A stretch of DNA of 64,000 nt from the NCBI RefSeq assembly GCF_023973825.1, contig NC_090120.1, positions 1,702,501-1,766,500 of the forward strand, read 5' to 3'. Below are positions 51,032-63,300 of the stretch, piece after piece. Position 1 is the stretch's first letter, and each line of letters starts with the position of its first letter. Under the pieces are notes generated by a model, which saw only the letters and a program-made list of their open reading frames with translations, searched no databases and was not told the DNA's origin. A program made the position numbers and the translations under genes. The stretch is from Plasmodium brasilianum (lineage: Eukaryota; Apicomplexa; Aconoidasida; Haemosporida; Plasmodiidae).

Positions 51032-53995
51032 ATTTGAGTGTTTTTTTTCAACGTAGTAGTATGTTTTTCGAAGATAACTTTTTCATGTTTTTTGTTGTAT
51101 ATTTATGTGTAATATATATGTATGTGTATGCTCCCATTTTTTTTATAGTGCTTTTTTTTATTAATTTTTTTGTTGTAAATAATGAGGATTTTTGACTTTA
51201 ATTATTCACAATTTGTGTAAATGCATTGTTCCATGTTACTGCAAATAAAAAATTTAAACCCAACATTATATAGAATAAACTTTTTTGTATTTTGCAAAAT
51301 TTAAAAATAACTAAAAATATTGTTTACAATTTTTAAAAATTAACTTTCGTACATATCTTTCACAAATGAAAATAATAATCAAGCATAATTAAAAGCTCAC
51401 AATATTTTACATCATTTTGTTTATCCATTTTTATCTTTTATCAAGGTGCTAAATGATTAACAAAAACAATTTATATATTTAATTTTTTAAGTGCAAACTA
51501 TATGAATATATTTATTTGTTAGTAACTATGTTTACATAGAAGTATTTGTTATCGTACAAATTTTTCAAAAATAGTGAAAAATGGAAAGTAGTACTATATC
51601 CTTTTTATTACATAAAAATCATTAAAATAAGAAAAAACAAAAGTAAAACTTATCTAATGTACATTTTTTATCTAATACTGAAAAAATCTATATATTTTAT
51701 ATTTGTTCGTACATTTCCCCTTATATGTAACATAAGATTGCTTCGTGAATCTTTTAATTTACCCTTAAAAATTTATAAAAAAAATTAATATCCTTCCCTC
51801 CAGAAGAGTAAAATTAAAGGAATGAAAACTGTTATTTTGCAATATAATTTTTGAAAATTCTCTAAACATTTGTATAAATTATGTATTATTGCTTTTTTGT
51901 TATTTTAGTGAATTATCTTAACTGTTATGAGTTTTAAAATAATAATATTACTGAATCTTAAAAAAATATTAAAAAAATATGGTAAATACATTCTACTATT
52001 TATGTAAATTCCATTTACGTAGAATAATATTTAAATAATTAATCACGTTATTTATTTCTTATAGAATAACCAAAATAAAAAGAAAACAATTATCAAACCT
52101 ATCTCTTTTTTTACATTAACGCAGTTGTTTCAAACTATTTTGAAGTTCCTAAAGTATAAATCTAATTTTTTTATTTCTATGAATTAACTATTATAGTATT
52201 TTCATTATATATTTTCCTGCAGCGCATTATAACATATTCACTTCAAATTCTTTAAAAGGAACTACAATTTTCATTAGTTTTTGCCCTTGGAAATCATGTC
52301 ATAAATTTTCAATAATCTTTTCCAAGTGAATATAAAGATGGGTCTACAAGAAATGTTTGCTTTTATTATATAATTATAAGAAGTCATAATAGAACATAAA
52401 ATGGATAAACTCATTCTTTTCTTTGATAAGCAATGAAAAATAACATTTTTATTAAGAATAATAAACTACACTGAATTGCTTATATGTGCATCTAAAGGAA
52501 AACAGTATAATACTTTTTTTGTCTTATATAAAATGTGAATAATGCTTTTGAAGTATAAACATTATTAGCTTCTATATTAAATAAATGGATTTAATTTTTT
52601 TGTATATTTAGGTAAATTGTTGTAAGAGTAACGTACAGAAGTCAAAAGTCCTAAAAATATTTTTTAAATTAATAAGATGTTTATAAAAACTATAAATAAA
52701 TGCATTTTAAATAAAATTTTAGAATTGCTCTTTAACTTATTTAGTTGTTCAAAAACATTCGTCAAATAATTATATATAACTATAGAGTAAAAATTATTAT
52801 TTGTAGTAATGATTTTTACATTATTTCATTATAAGATGTATTAATATTTGTCTTGCTATGTATCAATAAAACGAAGTTAATACATTATTAGTTATATTAC
52901 TTTCAAATATATTAATGGCTTATTTGAATGAAGTGATATTTCATTATTATGCTTATAAAAATTTCTTCTCATATTTATCTGCAAAAAAATTTTTGGTTCA
53001 TTTTATTTTATATCACTGTTAAAAGCAAACATAAATACATTGGGTTCAATTTTTTCAAAAAAATTAACATAAAAATTCGAATATTCATAAAAAATAGTTG
53101 CACATATTTAGCGAGATTGTTTTACTCGAGGAAGTAACTTATGCATAAATATTTTGGCACCGTAAAAAGTGTAAATGGAATTTGTTATATTAAGCATATA
53201 TACACATTTGCCACCTCATTTTTCGTATGCACAAACAAATAATTCAATTTAATATTAACATTTCAAAAAAATTGTTCTTTTTTTTTTTAAATTATAGAAT
53301 AAAATGTAAAGCAACATTAAATCAACGGTACTAATTTTGATATTATATTAAATCTAAAAGTAAAATATAACGTTAAATCTGAATTAATATATTTTAGCGC
53401 ACTTAAACGAATCATGTATTGATTTCACAGAATAAAAAAAAGATATATAAAGAAAATAATATGATAAAATCATTTCTAAAATGTATCACTAAAAAAAGTG
53501 GTGAAAATAATGTACAACCAAAATTCAAAGAAAATACAAAATATTCAATGGAATATTTAATAGTAATGTTCACTATTATGAAAGTTTATGGCTTAATTTT
53601 CTTGTAATTGTTTCATGATGGATTTATTGCTTTGAAGTATAGTATTTTTTTTATAGTATCATAGGTATTTTAAAAATAAAAAAAAAAATCAGAATGGTCT
53701 TTCAAATATAATTAATTATTAAAGGAAAAAGCATATATAGTAAAAGTAAAATATAAAAGCATATAAATTAGAGAAAAGTAAAATAATAAAAACAATAAAA
53801 AATTATGAACTCGTAAAAAAGATATAACAGTAAAATTAATAAATTATAACAAAGTTAAAATTTTTAACTTTATAAATATGTAAATGTTTATACTTGAAAA
53901 AAAAAAACTATAATGTGATTTTCGGGAAAAGGAAAAACAGTTACATGTATATATGTAAATAAATCTATTAAAATAAAAAATAATTTTCAAATATA
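51032..53995. other. Left pericentromeric spacer
   Basis: About 3 kb after the RCC1 gene. It is AT-rich with ordinary base mixing. Short ORFs (for example at 51546 and 53419) have no ATG-supported start, no recognisable domain and no splice partner. I see no gene, RNA or strong repeat. Confidence 0.45.
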
Positions 53996-54094
53996 AATAT
54001 AACAAAATGTACAATATAAAAAAAAATAATTAAATATATTATTCTAAAAGAAATAATACATTAAAAATTAGTAAAAATAATAAATATATTTTTA

Positions 54095-54260
54095 AATTAT
54101 ATTAATATCGTGTATATTTTTATATAAATAATTAATAAAATTAATGAAATATAAATAAAATAAATCAAATATATATAAATAATTAATATAGTTATTTAAA
54201 TATAAACAAAGTAAATTAATAAAATTAAATTATACTAATATCGTGTATATTATACATATA
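54095..54260. repeat. 133-bp direct duplication in the centromere core
   Basis: AATATCGTGTATAT, followed by an ATAAATAATTA-type context, occurs at 54104 and again at 54237. The intervening sequence is alignable TAAATATAAA/TTAATAAAATTAA motifs. This suggests an older, longer repeat period than the 33-bp array. Confidence 0.6.
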
Positions 54261-54264
54261 AATA

Positions 54265-54420
54265 ATTAGTAAAATTAATTAAATATAAATAAAATAAATT
54301 AGTAAAATTAATTAAATATAAATAAAATAAATTAGTAAAATTAATTAAATATAAATAAAATAAATTAGTAAATTAATTAAATATAAATAAAATAAATTAG
54401 TAAAATTAATTAAATATAAT
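54265..54420. repeat. 33-bp tandem repeat in the centromere core
   Basis: Unit ATTAGTAAAATTAATTAAAT plus ATAAATAAAATAA, starting at 54265, 54298, 54331, 54364 and 54396. The fourth copy lacks one A (32 bp) and the last is partial. Confidence 0.92.
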
Positions 54421-56540
54421 TAATTAATAAAGTTATTTAAATATAAATAGAATATAAACAAATATAAATCATATAAACAATTAATATAATTATTTAAATA
54501 TAAATAAAATAATGAATTAAAAATATTTGTTCATAAATAAATTATTAATTTAAAAAAAAATAAATAAAAAGAAATAATAAATAAATTAGTAGTTAATTAA
54601 AATAAATTTTAATAAATAAATGGCTAATTAATTAAAAAATAGTAATTAATTGATAATTAAACAAATATATAGTAATAAATAATTGATTTTAATTATTTAA
54701 ATAATATAATTATAAAAGAAATAGTAATAAATATACAATTAATAGAATAATAAAAATTAATATAGTATAATTATAATATAATAATACTGTTGAAATATAT
54801 TATTCAAATAATATATGAATATTTTATTTAATTACATTAGTTATTTTATCTATTGACTAATTAATTTTAGAAAATATTGTCAATATATTTTTAAATAAAT
54901 TATAATGATTATTTTTATAATGTTTAAATAAATTAAAAGTTTCTTTATTATTTAGTTGTTTAATAATATACTTAATTATTTTTAATAAGTTAATAATTTA
55001 TGCTTTTAATTGTATTTAATATATAAAATTATATTATATATATAATAATTCTTAGATTTATATTAAATTAATTATTATTTAAAATATATATTTATTTGAT
55101 AAAATAAAATTAATGTTATAATTATATAAATGATAAATATATATTATTACATAATTTAAAGCAATGTTATTATAATTTTATATATTTTTTAATTTATTTA
55201 TAATTAATTACTTATTTTTTTTTATTATTTTCGTAAAATTTAAACATATTATATATATCTTTTAATTAATTAATTAATTAATTCAAAATAATAATATTTA
55301 TGTTAATATTCTTAATTATTATAAAAATATATATTTTTTCTGACGGAATTAATTATATAATTAAGAGTTTTTTTTATATCGATTAATAATATATTATTAT
55401 TTAATAGTTATTTATAAAAAAAATATATACTATATAACTATAATTATATGAATGTATTAAATTAATAAATAAATATAATTAATTATTTATTTTTATTTAC
55501 ACTAAATTTACCATATTTTTTATTTATTATATTATTTTATTTAATTTATTATTTTTATTTATTAAATATGTTTTATTATTTACATAATTAAATTAATTAT
55601 AATAACTACTAATTACACTTGTTATATTATTTAATTATTTTGTATATTTAATTAAGTATATATTAAATCTATTATATATCATCTATTGTATTAATTATAT
55701 TAGTACTTAATTAAACTAATGAATTATTTCATATCTTTAATTATATTGTTTATTTAAATTAATTATTATGTATTATTTATTTAGTTATGCAATTTTATCG
55801 AATTATTTTATTTATTTTTTTTTAATTATATTATTATATATCATTGTACCATCCTATTAAATTAAATTAATTATATTATATTTAAGTAATTATATTATAT
55901 ACTTTATTTTATTTTTTACTTAAAATAAAATTATATATAATTTATTTAAATATACTATTATATATTTTTAAAAATTAATTTTTAATATATTTTATTTTAA
56001 TTAAATAAATTATTAATTATATATAATTAATTTATTATTATTTATTTTAATAAATGCTTTATATTAATTCTATCCTTATTTAAAATATTAATATATATAA
56101 TTTACATAGTTTTATATTTTATTATTATTACTTATTTTTATATTTATAATTATATTAATTAATTATAATAACTATTATATAACATTCAAATTAATGGAAT
56201 ATATTTAATAAAAATAATAAATTATAGTAATATTATTAATTTTAATAGATTAAAAAAAATAATTGTGTTATTAAATTACAGACGTGTATTTAATTAAATA
56301 GATTATACAATATTATTTATTTAATTATTTTAATTTAATTAAATTATTTATTTATTTTTTTAGCTAATATATTTATTACATATTTATTTCAACTTTTACT
56401 ATAACACATTTATTTATATATATTTAATGTAGTAATTTTATTATTATTTCGAAATTTGAAGATATTGATAATATTTACGAAAAATTAAAAAAAAAAAGAA
56501 AGAAAAATTTTATATTTGTTTAATATGATGGTTAAAGGGT

Positions 56541-57827
56541 GTAAAAATCTATTAAGCCGAATGAACGAATAAAAGTACAATATAATATCATTTTAAAGTA
56601 TAAAATAAAACATAAAATATTCTTAGTTTTTTTATGGATAAATTGCTGCATCTATATATTTAGTTATGAAAATTTTATAAAAAAAAAAAACTTTTATTAA
56701 TCCTCAGTAAATACAATATTATAAATGATTATGTAATTTCATATTTCACAAATAAAAGATAAAATCAATTTTAGTACTTGATATAAATAAGGAAAAGTAT
56801 CACATTTTTTCATTCATGTACACATGATTAATTGGTAATACGAGCATTAAAAAATAATATAAATTTATAGTGTAAATTATTTTTACATAAGGAAATACTG
56901 AAAATAGTATAGTGTTTCAATATGTGAAAATCCACGATGAAAATCAATAATTGAGGTTTTTTATTTAAAAAAAAGGAACATCTAATTCATAGGATGTAAA
57001 ATATTATATATTGCGTATCTTAATATTTTCCTAAAACAACAGTAATATGGATAATGTTTTTACTATTTACTGTTCTATTATAAGACTGTAATATTTTCAT
57101 TTACCCTTAACATTTCTAATTAATGTAATAATGATAATGTATATGAAATGATATAACAATGTTCTTATTTTTCTGTCCTAATTTTTTAAGTCTTTCAATA
57201 GTTAAAATAGCAATAGGTAAAGATGTAGATACAGGCAGATAATTATCCACTATGAATTTTTAATTAATGTATTTACACATGTTTCATTACATATAAACAC
57301 CTATGAAAGCACAAGAAAAACAAAAGAATAATGAATTGTAATATTAAAACAAAAAAAAAATATATAAATTCTTAGTATTTAAAAATGTATTTATTGTAAT
57401 AAATTAACATTCTTATTCATAAGGATTCATCTTTACTGTTTCATCTTTGAAATGACAATTTTTTATTTTATTATAGGTGTTTAATAAATAATAATAATCT
57501 TATGAATATGTGTAAATATGTTTTTTTCTCTTATGTAAGTACAATAAAATGAATGAAATTATGTCTTTTAATAGCGCCCTAATTGTATATAAGTAATTTT
57601 AATAATGGTAATATATTCAAACTAGTTTATTTTTATCTATTTTTAATATAACAAAATAGGAAATATTATAATATGATTAAAATATTACATAAGATAGTAC
57701 TTTCATGTAATTTATTGTTGAATACTTAAAATTAATATTAATGCTCCCGTGCTGTTGCTACTCCTCTCCTCATTTTGTCTTTTTTTTTTTAATCTAAAAT
57801 ATATTTTGTATACACCTTTGTACTAAA
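56541..57827. other. Right pericentromeric spacer
   Basis: About 1.3 kb between the AT core and the 3' end of a minus-strand gene. Normal Plasmodium intergenic composition returns near 56520-56560. A slightly GC-richer patch at 57740-57775 is probably 3' UTR. No gene is seen. Confidence 0.45.
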
Positions 57828-59249
57828 TTATAATGCTATATGTTCCCGCTCATATAAAGAATTGTGCTTAATAGAGCCTCTATAGTTGCTTAGCAATACA
57901 TGTTCTCCACTCTCAATTGGGTCAAAATTGTTATTATTATAACTTTCATCGTTTAAATTTCCTTTTTGGTAATTCTTTTTTTTATTATATGTAATGTTAA
58001 AAGAATTTCTTAATAAATATTTAATTTTTCTTGTTTTTCTTAATAAAGTTAATAGGTTATCAGAATTTTCAGCAGATATATTTTTCATTCTTACTGTGAA
58101 ATTTGTTATAGTTCTTTTTTTTTTTGAATTTACGCTATTTTCGATTTGTCTATTTTCCAAATTTGTATTGTAAATTTTCCTTAAACTATATTTATTGCTT
58201 CCGAAGGAGTTATTTTTTGGAATTCGAAGGTTATTTGTTTCCTTATTTTGATTATTTATCCTTTTACGATATTTTAAAATTGAACCATTCGGTAAATAAA
58301 TTTCTTCATTAGTACATAGATTTGGTATTTTATCTTTTTTTTTAGGTGTATATTTTAAGGGGATATCGCAATTTTTATCACAAGGATTTATTATTCTATG
58401 TAATATTTTTATGGGATTCCTTTTCTCTTTTGTATTACCATTTTTTACATTTCCCAAATTTTGATTTTTCGCTTTCCCACATTCTTCTTTTGTTGTGTTC
58501 TTAATTTTTCGGAATTTCTTGTATTTTATAGACTGCATTAGTAATGTAATATCCTTCACATTCTTAAATAAGAATTTTACATTTTCACTAGTTCCAAAGT
58601 GCTCAACAAGAGTGAGAGTATTCCTAAGAAGACATTTAATTTTTTTTTTTAACTTTTGAAAATATTTATTATAACAATCGAGTTTCCTTAGCAACTCATC
58701 ATTTTCAGAACGCATTTCTACTATTCTATTTTTTTCTTTTTTTATATCTAAATAATACTTATTTTTATACATTTGTTCTAGGTGAAAGTTATCTTTTTGA
58801 ATGTTCTTTATATTAATTAATTTTTCTTCAAACTTGTTGGTTAATAGGGTTATCTCTCTTTTTAATTTAGTTATTATTTCATCCTTGTCATCACAAAAAA
58901 ACCCTGTTTTATCTTTCGCTAAAAACACAGGTTGTTGTGGCATTTTACTTTTTGAATAATAATTTTTCGAATATTTTTCGTTTTGTATATTATCTTTAGC
59001 ATTTTCATTATCATTAATAAAATTTGATTTAGAATGAACTTTTTTGCCTAGAGAAAGTTTAAACAGTCCTTTATTTTTTAGTTCAAAGCTGTCGATAATT
59101 TGTTTTTTGTAATTAAATTCAAATTCTGAGCTAAAATCTGATTCACTATTCAAATTATTTTTTTTTTCTTCTGATTCATTTATTGATTCTACATATTTTT
59201 TTTTACTTAATGAATCTTCATCAGCTAAATTTTTATGATTCCTGTTCAT
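57828..59249 (-). CDS. Coiled-coil protein of unknown function
   Basis: Single exon, 473 residues, ATG at 59249. The ATG lies immediately after TATTTTTAGA, an acceptor-like string, so a 5' UTR intron is possible. Charged Ser/Glu/Lys-rich N-terminus. A predicted coiled coil spans about residues 128-215 (KLKREITLLTNKFEEKLINI; EKNRIVEMRSENDELLRKL). It is followed by a basic helical segment (KKKIKCLLRNTLTLVEHFG) and an Asn/Lys-rich tail. No enzyme motif, signal peptide or membrane segment is visible. I do not recognise the family. It is the first gene on the right side of the centromere. Confidence 0.8.
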   Translation of the reverse strand: MNRNHKNLADEDSLSKKKYVESINESEEKKNNLNSESDFSSEFEFNYKKQIIDSFELKNKGLFKLSLGKKVHSKSNFINDNENAKDNIQNEKYSKNYYSKSKMPQQPVFLAKDKTGFFCDDKDEIITKLKREITLLTNKFEEKLINIKNIQKDNFHLEQMYKNKYYLDIKKEKNRIVEMRSENDELLRKLDCYNKYFQKLKKKIKCLLRNTLTLVEHFGTSENVKFLFKNVKDITLLMQSIKYKKFRKIKNTTKEECGKAKNQNLGNVKNGNTKEKRNPIKILHRIINPCDKNCDIPLKYTPKKKDKIPNLCTNEEIYLPNGSILKYRKRINNQNKETNNLRIPKNNSFGSNKYSLRKIYNTNLENRQIENSVNSKKKRTITNFTVRMKNISAENSDNLLTLLRKTRKIKYLLRNSFNITYNKKKNYQKGNLNDESYNNNNFDPIESGEHVLLSNYRGSIKHNSLYEREHIAL

Positions 59250-61255
59250 TCTAAAAATAGGAGAGAAAATACACTATTCAGTTGTGGATTAAATAAAATG
59301 ATATTAATTAGGGAAGAACATAAAATAATATTTCTTATTTCCCCTATATTATAAATTAATATTTACTGTATTTTCAAATTGAATTATCCAAAAATTTTTT
59401 TAAGTTTAATTTTATGAATTATATAAAAAGATAATTCTTTAAAATGGTAAGTATATTTTACTGATTTGTTAAATATTAATTTATAAATATGCTTATTATG
59501 TATAATTTTACAATTTTTAATGTAAAATTTCTTGACAGCCTAAAATATATATATGTAAGCAACATAATATAGTAAGTGTATTCTCATTATACAAGTATAA
59601 ATATAGAACTGTAACGTAATATAAATGAATACACGCTTTTTTAATTATCTTTTTATATTTACAAAGCGGTTGTAGAACAAAATAAGGGTAAAATTGTATA
59701 TAAGAAATAAATTAATATTCCTTTAAATTTTATTAAGAACATTTTTAAATATTCTCTTAATACATTAAAAAAATAAGTATAACTCAAATTCAACTTAGCG
59801 ACTATTTTAAACAGAACGTTTCATCAAAATGTGCAGCGTTTTTGGAGACGCCAAACGATTATTCATAAATTATTTATATATTTATTTTTATATTTGTATA
59901 TATCATATACTGTCTTTTTTTTTTTTTTTTTGTAGTGACCGTTTCATAACAGTAAAAAAACAAATTATGTAAAATACTAGTATATGTGCGATATAATTGC
60001 ACGTTAAATAAACCATGAGACGTTTAAATAAATTGTATGATCTTGAGTTTATAACAACTAAAATAAACAAAAAAAAATAAAATCTGCGCGAGCTTTTAGT
60101 GATTTTTTATTTCTATTCTTGTTCTTTTAGTAGGTGGTCATTTATATAACATCACTTTTTTAAAATAAAAAATGAATATTTTTGAGAGATTCTTCAGGAG
60201 TATATTTTCCATTTTTGTAAATACAGTACAAAAATTTTACTTATTTTTTTGTTTAGCATAAATATGAAACATGAAATGATCAAATGATCAAATAAAAAAA
60301 AAAAAAAATATTTATGCACACATATTCTATAGAATTTTTTTTTTGGAATTTCCAAGAAAAAAAAAAAAAAGGCAAATAAGAAATTATACAAAATAACAAT
60401 TTTTTATTTTAAAATATATTCTTTTACGATATTATGTTTGTTTTGTAGCCTACATTTATGAGTAATTGTTTTGTGTGTTTTCATTTTAAGTAAGTATATA
60501 TATATTTGAACAACCATAAAATATATAAAAAGATACAGACCTCCATTATTTAAAAAAAAAGAATTGCATAAATAAAAAAAAATTGAAAAAATTTTAAAAA
60601 GACTACAATTTTGCTCCATTCAAGAAAAGAAAAAAAGCAACAAGTAATTTTAGAAACAAAAAAAACATAATTCATATACTAAAATTATTAAAAAATGATA
60701 TACTGTTATACAAAGGGCAACTTATATTATGAATTTAAATATTTCACATATATATATATATATATATATGTAGGTATGTTATATATTATAGAATTGTTCG
60801 ATAAAATGAAAAATATAATTACAGAAATTACTCCATATAGTTAATTATTACATCATTTTGTCTTTTAATTCAATACAAATTATAATTAGAAAACAAAAAA
60901 ATATTATGCCTTATGCCACTGGTAGTGCAATGTAAAAGTGAGACATCATTTATATGCATGTACTAAAAGAAAAGATTACTTACTAAAATACCGATGAAAG
61001 CATTTTATTAAGGATATTTTAATTCATATATTTTTATACATTTAAATTTTAGTCTACGGGGGATATAACCATTTTAATCCTCATTTTTGTAAAAACAAAA
61101 GCTTCATAATATTTTGTATTTAACGTTTATATTTTCGTTCTTGTAAACATCCATGCTATATGAATAGTTACAATACGTAATAAAACAATTTTGCTTAGAA
61201 GTTTATAAATATTCTTGCGTCTTCCAAATAGTAGAATATATATATATTTTTATTA
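59250..61255. promoter_or_regulatory. Upstream region of the coiled-coil gene and 3' region of the NFU gene
   Basis: About 2 kb. It holds several poly(A)/poly(T) runs (for example T19 near 59915, A16 near 60294) and a (TA)n tract near 60752. Short minus-strand ORFs around 60194 and 60404 are poly-Phe/Tyr low complexity and not supported. A locally GC-richer stretch near 59815-59860 has no recognisable RNA fold by eye. Confidence 0.45.
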
Positions 61256-62020
61256 CTAAAGAATAACTCCATTTTTTGACACATTTTTAATTTCCTTAAT
61301 TTCAGATATGTAGTATACTAGCATATTTTTTATCATGTATTGCAGCGTTATTTCACTTTGTGAGCAGGTAACACATGCTCCTTCCAATTGCACATAAACT
61401 ACGCCTAAAGGTTACAAAGTTTTTAAAAAATTTTCAGTAAAAAGGTAATAAACATGTGGAAGCACATATTACTCGATTTTATTTTAAAAAATATTCACAT
61501 GCAGATAAACATACATGAATACAAAGACACATGAACACCTAAGCAAATGTAAATACATATATGCAAAAAAAAAAGGAGCGTGTAATATTGTACCATTATC
61601 TACGTCGAAACAAATAAATTTTATATCTCCGCCATCATTTACAATTATTGGACGAACTCTTTTCTCTATTAACAATTTTATGCTACTTATAATTTCCATG
61701 ATATCTTCGCTTGTTTCATATTTTTTTTCACTTTTTATCTTTTGTAATATAGAAATGATATTTTGCTCATTGGAGGAACTGTTGTCTGAATTTTTTTGAA
61801 ATATATCAATAAAATTATTTATTTCATTCATATAATTGACATAATCGGTATTTTTTGTCGTACAAAAAGACATAGGATTTATTCTTTTAGTTACCAGACA
61901 TTTATTTAAAGCATTCATATGAGTTGAGAAATGAACAAATGTTTTTTTATAAATGTTTAATGTTATCTTCCTCCTGAGATATAATCGTTTACAGCAAGAT
62001 ATATTTTTAAAATGAATCAT
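61256..62020 (-). CDS. NFU-type iron-sulfur scaffold protein, mitochondrial form
   Basis: Two exons, 62020-61594 and 61404-61256, with donor ATAATG|GTACAA and acceptor AACCTTTAG|. The phase-1 join recreates DVDNG-VVYVQLEGAC, giving 191 residues. The NFU domain occupies about residues 112-180: RPIIVNDGGDIKF, then the cluster-binding CxxC in GACVTCSQSEITLQYMIKNM. The enzyme class carries Fe-S clusters to client apoproteins. The N-terminus is basic and hydroxylated, without a signal peptide (MIHFKNISCCKRLYLRRKIT), which fits a mitochondrial presequence better than the signal-plus-transit leader of apicoplast NifU. The targeting is inference. Only the C-terminal NFU domain is present. The N-terminal Nfu_N domain of human NFU1 is not visible. 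Confidence 0.88.
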
Positions 62021-62458
62021 TTTTTTTTTGTAGGGCTAAAATGAGGAATAATTATGAATATGTAAAAATGTCTTCTAGTAAGACAAAAAAAAAAAAAAAA
62101 AAAATAGCTATTTTTATTTTAATTCAATTCATTTTATTCCATTTAAATTTATTTCATTTTATATGGAACTACTTTATTTCATCTTATTTCATATCATTTT
62201 ATTTTTTTCTTATTTAATTTGAAGCTTGAAAAATGCAAACGCTTTCAACATTAAAGCAAATAAGGGATTCAGAATAATTTTAATAATTTTTTTTTTATTA
62301 GTAAAACTTAATAATATTTAGGAGAATCGCAGTTTTTTAATAAATAGAGAGAATTTTTTTTTTTTTTAACATATACACAATAATTTTTTATTGGTCAAAC
62401 AATTTGTTTACGGCGTATAAATATATACATACACTTAAGTAAATGAAGCAAAATTACG
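62021..62458. promoter_or_regulatory. Short divergent promoter region
   Basis: Under 450 bp separate the NFU start (-) and a small gene (+). It contains A20 at 62085, several ATTTCATTTTAT motifs and T12 near 62355. It probably carries both promoters. A short upstream ATG ORF (62442) precedes the small gene. Confidence 0.45.
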
Positions 62459-63241
62459 ATGTTTCCATACGAACCAAGTAAAATTGAACTACCACCAAAT
62501 GAATGGGATAAACTAATTGAAGAGAGAATAAATGAACTAAAAAAGAAATACAATTCATATAAAAAGGTATGGAATATGTCATTAATATTTCGAAAATTAA
62601 TAAAACATTTTAAAGTTAACAACAAATATACTTGCTATATGCGTGCATACAAAAAAATATTAAATCAGTAAAACTTTTTATATACTGCGTAAAGAAAACG
62701 TGAATAAAAAGTAATTCCAATTGCTATAATTGTGAGGGCGAAAAAGCTTTATGATTTGTAACGTGCCTATTAATATACATGAATTTATATATATATATAT
62801 AATGTTTTTTTTACACGATGGTAGATATCATTTCTTTTTGAATAATATATATATATATAATACATATAAAACATTTTTTAATTATTGTATAGTTAATGTG
62901 CCCTGACTACAATTATATATATGTGAATTATTATTATTTTTTTTGTTTTTTTCCTTTTCCATACGTCTTAAATAAAACATTTTGGAACCTTAGCTAATTA
63001 ATTACATTTTTACATACGTTTTCGTGATACGCCATGCGATGCTCTGTTTTGCTTCATACTGTTTTTTATTATTTTATTTTATTTTATTTTATTTGTTTTT
63101 TTTTTTTTTAATTTTCTTAAGCTGATTTCATGCCTTCTACATATATACACATTGTATAGGTTGAAAGCTACGACAATAAAAACGAAAACGGAAATGATCG
63201 AAAAATAACAAGCTTTTATGAACTTGGTACAATTCTGTGCT

Positions 63242-63279
<38 letters not shown>

Positions 63280-63285
63280 TTATAA
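62459..63285 (+). CDS. Small protein of unknown function, two exons (second exon uncertain)
   Basis: Exon 1, 62459-62566, starts MFPYEPSKIELPPNEWDK and is charged and helical (ERINELKKKYNSYKK). It has no low complexity and looks truly coding. A good donor (AAAAAG|GTATGG, phase 0) follows. The best downstream acceptor is ATTGTATAG|GTT at 63159/63160, giving VESYDNKNENGNDRKITSFY. The frame then runs through a (TA)n microsatellite as alternating Tyr-Ile and stops at 63285, about 78 residues in all. Alternatively the gene is unspliced and ends at 62671 (70 residues). No family recognised. It is tail-to-tail with the translational GTPase gene. Confidence 0.5.
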
Positions 63286-63300
63286 AAACACGTAAAACAC

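Larger units (their letters stand above)
53996..56540. other. Candidate centromere (extreme A+T core)
   Basis: About 2.5 kb in which most 60-base lines contain only one to four G or C. Neither strand has an ORF of note, and there are no long homopolymers or (TA)n microsatellites like those of ordinary spacers. It contains imperfect tandem repeats: a 33-bp unit at 54265-54420 and a 133-bp duplicated block at about 54095-54260. Single-copy ~2-2.5-kb cores of >95% AT with degenerate repeats, one per chromosome, are the established form of Plasmodium centromeres. From memory, MSP1 in P. falciparum lies a few tens of kb from the chromosome 9 centromere, which agrees with the 37-kb distance here. 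Confidence 0.88.

Noticed and set aside
53419..53607. 62-residue ORF left of the centromere
   Set aside because: Non-ATG start, no splice partner, no recognisable similarity; a chance ORF in AT-rich DNA cannot be excluded.
57740..57775. GC-richer patch as a terminal exon of the coiled-coil gene
   Set aside because: Reads DKMRRGVATAREH then stop on the minus strand, but no usable donor precedes the existing stop codon.
59815..59860. GC-richer patch as a structured RNA
   Set aside because: No clear stem pairing, snoRNA boxes or tRNA arms could be recognised by eye.
60194..60619. Two minus-strand Phe/Tyr-rich ORFs
   Set aside because: Built on poly(A)/poly(T) runs; no coding bias or partner exons.
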